Positions 58,365 through 64,000 of a stretch of 64,000 bases of DNA are shown here, piece by piece (position 1 is the first letter of the stretch; each line of letters opens with the position of its first letter). A program made the translations under genes and the position numbers. The notes under the pieces were generated by a model, which did not search any database, was not told the DNA's origin, and was given only the letters and a program-made list of their open reading frames with translations. The DNA lies in assembly GCF_900167005.1 (NCBI RefSeq), contig NZ_FUXW01000007.1:24456-88455 (forward strand). Reading direction: 5' to 3'. This stretch comes from Butyricicoccus pullicaecorum DSM 23266. Lineage in GTDB: Bacteria > Bacillota > Clostridia > Oscillospirales > Butyricicoccaceae.

Positions 58365-60284
58365 ATGGGCATGACGATTGCAGAAAAAATCCTGAAAGCA
58401 CATCTGGTGGATGGCGAGATGGTCAAGGGCGAGGAGATCGGTCTTCGCATCGACCAGACGCTGACCCAGGATGCGACCGGCACGATGGCTTACCTGCAAT
58501 TTGAGGCAATGGGCGTCGATCAGGTCAAGACCGAGCGCTCGGTGGCCTACATCGATCACAACACCTTACAGTCCGGTTTTGAGAACGCGGACGACCATAA
58601 GTACATCGGCACAGTGGCCAAGAAGCACGGCATCTACTACTCCAAGGCGGGCAATGGTATCTGCCATCAGGTACACCTCGAGCGTTTCGGCGCACCGGGC
58701 AAGACCCTGATCGGTTCGGACTCCCACACCCCGACCGGCGGCGGTATCGGTATGCTGGCTTTCGGCGCAGGCGGTCTGGATGTCGCAGTCGCAATGGGCG
58801 GCGGCGCATACTACATCCCGATGCCGAAGATGGTTCGCGTCACGCTGACCGGCAAGCTGAAGCCCTGGGTTGCAGCAAAGGATATTATTCTGGACGTACT
58901 GCGTCAGATGACCGTTAAGGGCGGCGTCGGCAAGATTGTCGAGTATGCAGGCCCCGGCGTTGCAACGCTGTCGGTTCCCGAGCGTGCAACCATCACCAAC
59001 ATGGGTGCAGAGCTGGGTGCAACCACGTCTATTTTCCCGTCTGACGAAGTGACCCGTGCATTCCTCAAGGCACAGGGACGCGAAGAGGTTTATGTGCCGC
59101 TGGCATCCGATCCGGACGCGGTTTACGACGAAGAATACATGGTCGATTTGGACAATCTGGTTCCGCTGGCAGCGATGCCGCACATGCCGGACAATGTAAA
59201 GCCGGTTTCCGAGATCGGTGAGATCAAGGTCAACCAGTGCTGCATCGGCTCGTGCACCAACTCTTCTTACTATGATATGATGAAGGTTGCAGCCATCCTC
59301 AAGGGCAAGCATGTACATCCCGACGTTTCGCTGACCATCAGCCCGGGTTCTATGCAGGTATTCAACATGCTCGCAAAGAATGGTGCGCTGTCCGACATCA
59401 TCGCAGCCGGTGCGCGTATCCTCGAGTGCGCTTGCGGCCCCTGCATCGGCATGGGTCAGTCGCCCGAGTCGGCAGGCGTATCGCTGCGTACCTTCAACCG
59501 TAACTTCGAGGGTCGTTCTGGTACTCAGGACGCACAGATTTATCTGGTTTCTCCCGAGGTTGCAGCCGCTTCGGCGCTGACCGGCGTGCTGACCGACCCG
59601 CGTACGCTGGGCGAGGCACCCGAGATCCAGATGCCCGAGCACTTTGACATCAACGACAGCATGATCATCCCGCCCGCAGAAGATCCGTCCACGGTTGAAG
59701 TACGCCGCGGTCCGAACATTAAGCCGTTCCCGCTCGGTCACGAGCTGGAAGACAGCTATGCCGGCAAAATCGTTCTCAAGACCGAGGACAACATCACCAC
59801 CGACCACATTCTGCCCGCAGGCTCCAAGCTGCTGCCGTATCGTTCGAATATCCCGTATTACTCCAACTACTGCTTCATCAATGTCGATCCCAAGTTCCCG
59901 GCTCGCTGCCAGGAGCAGGGCGGCGGCGTAATCGTCGGCGGTGCAAACTATGGTCAGGGTTCGTCCCGTGAGCATGCTGCACTCGTTCCGCTCTATCTGG
60001 GCGTGCGTGCGGTGCTGACCAAGTCCTTTGCACGTATTCACAAGGCAAATCTGGTTAACTCGGGTATCATCCCGCTGACCTTTGCCGATCCGGCAGATTA
60101 CGACAAGATCAATCTGGGAGATGTCATTTCTCTGCCCAACATCCGCGAGGAGATCGCGGCAGGCGGTCAGGTTACCGTCGTTTGCGGCGGCCGTACCTTC
60201 AAGGCAGATTGTGACGTTTCCGACCGTCAGCGCGGCGCACTGCTCGCAGGCGGTACTCTGAATTACGCAAAGAAGCAGCACTAA
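58365..60284 (+). CDS. acn: Aconitate hydratase
   Basis: 639 residues from the ATG at 58365, the length of the mitochondrial-like AcnA group without extra domains; the open frame upstream does not resemble aconitase. SDSHTPTGGGIGMLAFGAGGLDVA, the cluster cysteines CCIGSCTNSS and ECACGPCIGMG, and the swivel-domain GANYGQGSSREHAA are seen. Interconverts citrate and isocitrate with a [4Fe-4S] cluster. First gene of acn-icd-rex. Confidence 0.95.
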   Translation: MGMTIAEKILKAHLVDGEMVKGEEIGLRIDQTLTQDATGTMAYLQFEAMGVDQVKTERSVAYIDHNTLQSGFENADDHKYIGTVAKKHGIYYSKAGNGICHQVHLERFGAPGKTLIGSDSHTPTGGGIGMLAFGAGGLDVAVAMGGGAYYIPMPKMVRVTLTGKLKPWVAAKDIILDVLRQMTVKGGVGKIVEYAGPGVATLSVPERATITNMGAELGATTSIFPSDEVTRAFLKAQGREEVYVPLASDPDAVYDEEYMVDLDNLVPLAAMPHMPDNVKPVSEIGEIKVNQCCIGSCTNSSYYDMMKVAAILKGKHVHPDVSLTISPGSMQVFNMLAKNGALSDIIAAGARILECACGPCIGMGQSPESAGVSLRTFNRNFEGRSGTQDAQIYLVSPEVAAASALTGVLTDPRTLGEAPEIQMPEHFDINDSMIIPPAEDPSTVEVRRGPNIKPFPLGHELEDSYAGKIVLKTEDNITTDHILPAGSKLLPYRSNIPYYSNYCFINVDPKFPARCQEQGGGVIVGGANYGQGSSREHAALVPLYLGVRAVLTKSFARIHKANLVNSGIIPLTFADPADYDKINLGDVISLPNIREEIAAGGQVTVVCGGRTFKADCDVSDRQRGALLAGGTLNYAKKQH

Positions 60285-60299
60285 GGAGGATTTGCAGAT

Positions 60300-61454
60300 A
60301 TGTTACCCGAAAAGACTCGTGAGCAGTTTGAAAAAGTAATCGAGAGCCAGCTGGCTCGCATTCAGGCTATGAAGGATCAGGGCGATTTTATCGATTATTC
60401 CAAGCTCGATAAGATCATCATCGGCGTTTGCGGCGGCGACGGCATCGGCCCGATGATTACCGGTATGGGTCAGCACGTCCTCGAGACGCTGCTGGCAGAT
60501 AAGGTCAAGGCTGGCAAGGTTGAGTTCCGCGTGATTGATGGCCTGACCATTGAGCGCCGTGCTGAGCTGGGCTGCGCTATTCCGCCCGATACCATGGAAG
60601 AGCTCAAGGCTTGCCATGTTATCCTGAAGGGACCCACCACGACCCCGCGTAAGGGCGATCCGTGGCCGAACGTCGAGTCGGCAAACGTTGCTATGCGTAA
60701 GGCACTCGATCTGTTCGCAAACGTGCGCCCGGTCAAGGTACCCGAGCTGGGCATCGACTGGACCTTCTATCGTGAGAACACAGAGGGCGGCTATGCAGTC
60801 GGTTCGCAGGGCGTACAGGTTGGCGACGATCTGTTCATCGATTTCACGGTCGCTACCTCGCAGGGCTGCGAGCGTATCGCACGTCTGGCATTTGACTACG
60901 CACACAAGACCGGTAAGAACCGTGTATCCTGTGTCACCAAGGCAAATATCATCAAGACCACCGACGGCAAGTTCCTGGATACCTGCCAAAAGGTCGCTGC
61001 TGAGTATCCGGACGTTGTATTCGACGACTGGTACATTGATATCATGACCGCAAAGCTCATTGACGACAAGCGTCGCCGTGACTTTAAGGTATTCGTTCTG
61101 CCCAACCTGTACGGTGATATCATCACCGACGAGGCGGCTGAGATCCAGGGCGGCGTTGGCACCGCAGGTTCTGCAAATATCGGTAAGCGTTACGCAATGT
61201 TCGAGGCAATCCACGGTTCTGCACCGCGTATGGTACAGGAAGGCCGTGCACAGTACGCCGATCCGTCTTCGGTTCTGCGTGCATCGGTCATGCTGCTCGA
61301 GCATATCGGTGAAATCGAGCTGGCGAAGAAGCTCGATCGTGCGCTGGATATCTGCATGTTTGAGAAGAAGAAGTATGTGATCACCGGCCGCGACACTGGT
61401 GCGACCGCACAGCAGTTCACCGACTATGTGCTGGAGACCATTGCGTCGCTGTAA
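60300..61454 (+). CDS. icd: Isocitrate dehydrogenase
   Basis: 384 residues of the isocitrate/isopropylmalate dehydrogenase family. GGDGIGPMI near 44, RENTEGGY near 160, VTKANIIKTTDGKF near 218 and NLYGDIITDEAAEIQGGVGTAGSANIG near 270. The neighbouring aconitase makes isocitrate the likely substrate; NAD or NADP specificity is not decided here. AAGGAGG precedes the ATG. Confidence 0.88.
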   Translation: MLPEKTREQFEKVIESQLARIQAMKDQGDFIDYSKLDKIIIGVCGGDGIGPMITGMGQHVLETLLADKVKAGKVEFRVIDGLTIERRAELGCAIPPDTMEELKACHVILKGPTTTPRKGDPWPNVESANVAMRKALDLFANVRPVKVPELGIDWTFYRENTEGGYAVGSQGVQVGDDLFIDFTVATSQGCERIARLAFDYAHKTGKNRVSCVTKANIIKTTDGKFLDTCQKVAAEYPDVVFDDWYIDIMTAKLIDDKRRRDFKVFVLPNLYGDIITDEAAEIQGGVGTAGSANIGKRYAMFEAIHGSAPRMVQEGRAQYADPSSVLRASVMLLEHIGEIELAKKLDRALDICMFEKKKYVITGRDTGATAQQFTDYVLETIASL

Positions 61455-61487
61455 ATGATCAAATAAACCTGACAGGAGGTTGTCCGG

Positions 61488-62129
61488 ATGGAGAAAAAAC
61501 AGAATGTATCCCGCGCGGTGATTCAGCGCTTGCCGCGGTATTACCGGCACCTATCCTCTCTGCGGGCAAAGGGCGAGACGCGCATTTCTTCGCGTAAGTT
61601 AGCGGAAATGTTGGGTCTGACCGCCTCCCAGATCCGTCAGGATTTTAACTGTTTCGGTGGTTTTGGCCAGCAGGGCTATGGATACAGCATCGAAAAGCTG
61701 TGCGAAGGGCTGGAGGACATTCTGGGACTCAAGCGCGCACACACCGCGGTACTCATCGGTGTGGGCAACTTGGGCCGAGCGCTTATTAAGAATTTCAGCT
61801 TTGAGAGCAATGGATTTAAATTGCTGTGTGCGTTTGACAGTGACCGTATGGTCATCGGCAGCGGCATGAACGGCGTGACCGTGCGTGACGTGTCCGAACT
61901 GTACGCGTATGTCGATCAGCATAAGCCAGATATTGCGGTTTTGACCGTACCGCATGCAATCGCACCCGCGCTTGCGCGTAAGCTGGTAGAGCACGGTGTG
62001 CGCGGACTGTGGAATTTCACAGGCGAAGATTTGCACTTGGAAAATCTGGGTGTACCGGTTGAAAACGTGCATTTTTCAGACAATTTGATGACGTTGTGCT
62101 ACCAGGTCAATCAGACCGAGGAAAAGTAA
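61488..62129 (+). CDS. rex: Redox-sensing transcriptional repressor Rex
   Basis: 213 residues. N-terminal winged helix (~1-78: VIQRLPRYYRHLSSL and SSRKLAEMLGLTASQIRQDFNCFGGFGQQGYGY) and a Rossmann domain with AVLIGVGNLGRAL near 87-99. Rex senses the NADH/NAD ratio and represses fermentation genes at high NAD. AGGAGG precedes the ATG. It shares an operon with acn and icd, genes that generate NAD(P)H. Confidence 0.95.
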   Translation: MEKKQNVSRAVIQRLPRYYRHLSSLRAKGETRISSRKLAEMLGLTASQIRQDFNCFGGFGQQGYGYSIEKLCEGLEDILGLKRAHTAVLIGVGNLGRALIKNFSFESNGFKLLCAFDSDRMVIGSGMNGVTVRDVSELYAYVDQHKPDIAVLTVPHAIAPALARKLVEHGVRGLWNFTGEDLHLENLGVPVENVHFSDNLMTLCYQVNQTEEK

Positions 62130-62132
62130 ATC

Positions 62133-62171
62133 AAAAGACCGCTGTTCCATACGAAGCAGCGGTCTTTTTTT
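62133..62171 (+). terminator. Terminator of the acn-icd-rex operon
   Basis: AAAAGACCGCTG/CAGCGGTCTTTT (62133-62144 with 62157-62168) followed by Ts. Confidence 0.9.
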
Positions 62172-62213
62172 ATGTGATTTTGGGATAGAATACCAGAAAA
62201 AGGGTAAAATAAG

Positions 62214-62235
62214 AGGCGGAGGAAGTCCTCCGCCT
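62214..62235 (-). terminator. Terminator of the 54-codon gene
   Basis: A perfect 10-bp stem AGGCGGAGGA/TCCTCCGCCT (62214-62223 with 62226-62235); on the minus strand CTTATTTTAC follows, just past the stop of the small gene. Confidence 0.7.
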
Positions 62236-62240
62236 GCGGG

Positions 62241-62405
62241 TTATTGGATGTGCTCCTGACAGAAATCGTCCACGACGCGAAATCCCATTTCACCGGGGGA
62301 CGCTAGGCGATAGGTGCGGATGCTGGCACTATCGGTCGTGGGACACAGCCGCTTTTCCGGTTCCAATCGGAAACAGGTCTGCTGTACATGCGGTCGCTTT
62401 ATCAT
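62241..62405 (-). CDS. Small hypothetical protein (54 residues)
   Basis: Starts MIKRPHVQQTCFRL and ends DDFCQEHIQ. A strong ribosome site GAGGTGAT lies 5 bp before the ATG and a terminator follows the stop. It has three cysteines and resembles no family I know. It is 50 bp downstream of metA on the same strand, so probably cotranscribed with it. Confidence 0.55.
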   Translation of the reverse strand: MIKRPHVQQTCFRLEPEKRLCPTTDSASIRTYRLASPGEMGFRVVDDFCQEHIQ

Positions 62406-62455
62406 ATTGCATCACCTCGGATGCAGTATGTGCACGATCGGGCGAAAACATGAGC

Positions 62456-63406
62456 TTATTTTTCAAAATCCTCAAACGGATCGTCGAAAGATTGCTCGGC
62501 GCTCAGATCGTACGGCGTGGTCTGGTAGACGTAGTAGTTGAGCCAGTTGGTGTAGAGCAGCTGACCGTGCGAACGCCAGGTGACCTTGGGCTCTTGCGTC
62601 GGGTCATCATTCGGGAAGTAGTGACGCGGGATCTGCGGTTCCAGACCGCGGCTCAGATCGCGGAAATATTCCTGCTTGAGCGTGTCGCGATCATATTCCG
62701 AATGACCGAGCACGAAAATCTGACGGCCATTGCGTGCTTCTACAATGTAGACGCCGGCCTCATCGGAAACCGAGAGCAGACGCAACTCGGGATGCTTGGT
62801 GATATCGGATGCACGCACTTCGGTGTGACGGCTGTGCGGGGCAAAGAAGACATCGTTGAAGCCGCGCAGCAGACGCTCGGTCGGCACCAGAACACGGTGC
62901 TCAAAGATACCGCTCATCTTTTCGGGCAGAACGTACTTGGGTACATGGTAATGATGATACAAACCGGCCTGTGCACCCCAGCAGATATGCAGGGTGGAAT
63001 GTACGTGGGTCTTGGTCCATTCCATGATCTCGACCAGCTCATCCCAGTAATCGACTTGTTCGAAGTCCATCAGCTCAACCGGTGCACCGGTGATGATAAA
63101 ACCGTCATATCGATTATGCCGAATGTCGTTGAACGTCTTGTAGAATGTCAGTAAATGATCTTCCGGCGTATGAGTGGACTTGTAGGTCTCGGTCTGTACC
63201 AGATCGATTTCGATCTGAAGGGGGGTGTTGGACAGACAGCGCAAGATCTGGGTTTCGGTTGTGATCTTGAGCGGCATCAGGTTGAGCAGAGCGATGCGCA
63301 GCGGACGGATGTCCTGTGTAATTGCGCGGCGCTCGGTCATAACGAATATGTTTTCCGATTCCAACACCGCGCGTGCGGGAAGACTGTCGGCAATTTTGAT
63401 CGGCAT
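62456..63406 (-). CDS. metA: Homoserine O-acetyltransferase (MetA type)
   Basis: 316 residues. MetA activates homoserine for methionine synthesis. Catalytic C142 in LHICWGAQA and the His in [12 protein letters not shown] near 237. Residue 111 is Glu (ITGAPVE), which in characterised MetA enzymes specifies acetyl-CoA rather than succinyl-CoA. AAAGGAGAA precedes the ATG. The leader is short (~30 nt), with no S-box or other riboswitch. Confidence 0.94.
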   Translation of the reverse strand: MPIKIADSLPARAVLESENIFVMTERRAITQDIRPLRIALLNLMPLKITTETQILRCLSNTPLQIEIDLVQTETYKSTHTPEDHLLTFYKTFNDIRHNRYDGFIITGAPVELMDFEQVDYWDELVEIMEWTKTHVHSTLHICWGAQAGLYHHYHVPKYVLPEKMSGIFEHRVLVPTERLLRGFNDVFFAPHSRHTEVRASDITKHPELRLLSVSDEAGVYIVEARNGRQIFVLGHSEYDRDTLKQEYFRDLSRGLEPQIPRHYFPNDDPTQEPKVTWRSHGQLLYTNWLNYYVYQTTPYDLSAEQSFDDPFEDFEK

Positions 63407-63444
63407 AAGCGGATTCTCCTTTAACGGGAATATAGTACTTTACC

Positions 63445-63473
63445 ATTATAACGCAGTAGACAGAAGAATGGAA
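63445..63473 (-). promoter_or_regulatory. Promoter of metA
   Basis: Minus strand TTCCAT (63468-63473), 17-bp spacer, TATAAT (63445-63450). The start site falls about 30 bp before the ATG. Confidence 0.6.
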
Positions 63474-63545
63474 GATGGCCGGCAAGTAAGATCGCAAAAT
63501 AGAATAAGAAGAAAGAGGGAAAATGCAAAAAATGAGAAAAAATAG

Positions 63546-63574
63546 TTGACAGATGTCAAAGAGAGTGATATTCT
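63546..63574 (+). promoter_or_regulatory. rRNA-type promoter P1
   Basis: Perfect TTGACA (63546-63551), 17-bp spacer, TATTCT (63569-63574). TTGACA is part of a TTGACA-GA-TGTCAA inverted repeat. Confidence 0.75.
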
Positions 63575-63672
63575 AATTAAGTCAACGAATTGTGTCGTGA
63601 CTGCCATACGATGAAAACTGTAAAGTTTAGAACCCTGAAAACAAAAAGTTTTCAGAAAGTTTAAAAAACTTA

Positions 63673-63701
63673 TTGACAGAGGCTCTTCGGTGTGGTATTA
63701 T
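63673..63701 (+). promoter_or_regulatory. rRNA-type promoter P2
   Basis: Perfect TTGACA (63673-63678), 17-bp spacer, TATTAT (63696-63701). A hairpin CTGAAAAC/GTTTTCAG (63637-63657) precedes it. Confidence 0.8.
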
Positions 63702-63805
63702 AAATAGGCTGACCGATTGATCAGCGAAACCGGACGAAAAGTTTGGAAAAGTTCAGATTTAGCGATTCGGAGCGCGAAAAACTTCGAAAAAAGTTAAAAA
63801 AGAGC

Positions 63806-63834
63806 TTGACAAACGAAAGTGAGTCTGGTAAAAT
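63806..63834 (+). promoter_or_regulatory. rRNA-type promoter P3
   Basis: Perfect TTGACA (63806-63811), 17-bp spacer, TAAAAT (63829-63834). Confidence 0.8.
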
Positions 63835-63840
63835 AAATAA

Positions 63841-64000
63841 GCACTTCACCGAAAGGTGAGCGCTTAAAAAACTTTAGCGGTTGGTACCTTGGTCAATTTC
63901 CTGATGAAATTGACACGCGGTACAAAAAATCGCTGAAGGCAAAGATTTTTTGTACCTTGTAAATTAAACAACGAAATGCTTGAAATACGAACCTGAAATT
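63841..64000 (+). other. Structured leader of a presumed rRNA operon
   Basis: No coding frame. Hairpins: TCACC-GAAA-GGTGA (63846-63859); GTCAATTTC/GAAATTGAC (63892-63900 with 63906-63914); a 13-bp repeat GGTACAAAAAATC/GATTTTTTGTACC (63919-63931 with 63944-63956). The end, ACCTTGTAAATTAAACAACG, resembles the boxA-bearing end of Firmicutes 16S leaders. The rRNA gene itself is outside the window, so the label is inferred. Confidence 0.6.

Noticed and set aside
63407..63444. SAM riboswitch before metA
   Set aside because: The leader is only about 30 nt, too short for an S-box, and no terminator/antiterminator pair is seen.

Overview
The window is GC-rich (roughly mid-50s percent by eye) and reads as chromosome of an anaerobic, endospore-forming Clostridia member. 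The evidence is spo0A beside spoIVB, the sporulation genes ytfJ and yunB, an SLH surface protein, hydroxylamine reductase, GatCAB, an IspH-S1 fusion, a pyrophosphate-type phosphofructokinase, Rex, and lipoproteins with a single-membrane lipobox. Gene content would fit an Oscillospiraceae/Butyricicoccaceae-type butyrate producer, but that placement is inference. No prophage, transposase or CRISPR array is visible.

Layout. 1-4965: the tail of a sugar isomerase, then a minus-strand nitrosative/oxidative-stress block (4Fe-4S membrane protein, ferredoxin, hcp fused to a C-terminal DUF1858-like domain, an uncharacterised protein, a hemerythrin) and a small sigma factor. 5.2-10.1 kb: moaC, a 1004-residue beta-helix/SLH surface protein, tRNA-Ser and cutC. 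10.2-11.9 kb: tRNA-Ala and tRNA-Val, then a DUF3793-flavodoxin operon behind GTTAG-N6-CTAAC operators that look iron-responsive. 11.9-14.6 kb: a divergent locus encoding a Ser/Gly/aromatic low-complexity protein, a glycosyltransferase-like protein and an FkbM methyltransferase. 14.7-20.2 kb: a HIT protein and the site-2 protease-scpA-scpB-DUF2953-ytfJ-dac-rluB operon. 20.4-25.7 kb: an RpiR regulator, a flavoprotein, cmk, plsC and ispH-rpsA. 25.8-32.3 kb: yunB, ligA, gatCAB and an EF-Tu-domain-II-like small protein.

32.3-37.1 kb: an SGNH hydrolase, an ECF sigma/DUF4179 anti-sigma pair, a TrpR-like protein, a methyltransferase and hslO. 37.1-37.6 kb: five tRNAs (Val, Asp, Phe, Gly, Cys). 37.8-46.6 kb: a sugar-binding lipoprotein, an MFS transporter, a regulator, gltX, a small lipoprotein, glnS, MATE and GNAT. 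46.6-47.8 kb: an AT-richer accessory islet with an XRE repressor, two near-identical operators, a small membrane protein and two Cys4 mini-domain proteins. 47.9-50.4 kb: divergent pfp and fba. 50.5-58.1 kb: spoIVB, spo0A (with tandem 0A boxes), polA, a phosphatase, rimI and tsaD. 58.1-62.1 kb: acn-icd-rex behind a leader with four strong hairpins. 62.2-63.4 kb: a 54-codon gene and metA on the minus strand. 63.5-64.0 kb: three tandem consensus promoters and a structured leader, almost certainly the start of an rRNA operon whose 16S gene lies past the edge.

Most of the window is housekeeping. The parts least explained by known families are the low-complexity protein/glycosyltransferase/FkbM locus, the XRE/Cys4 islet, the acn leader RNA, and the paired palindromes at about -41 in front of the two Hcp-block transcription units.
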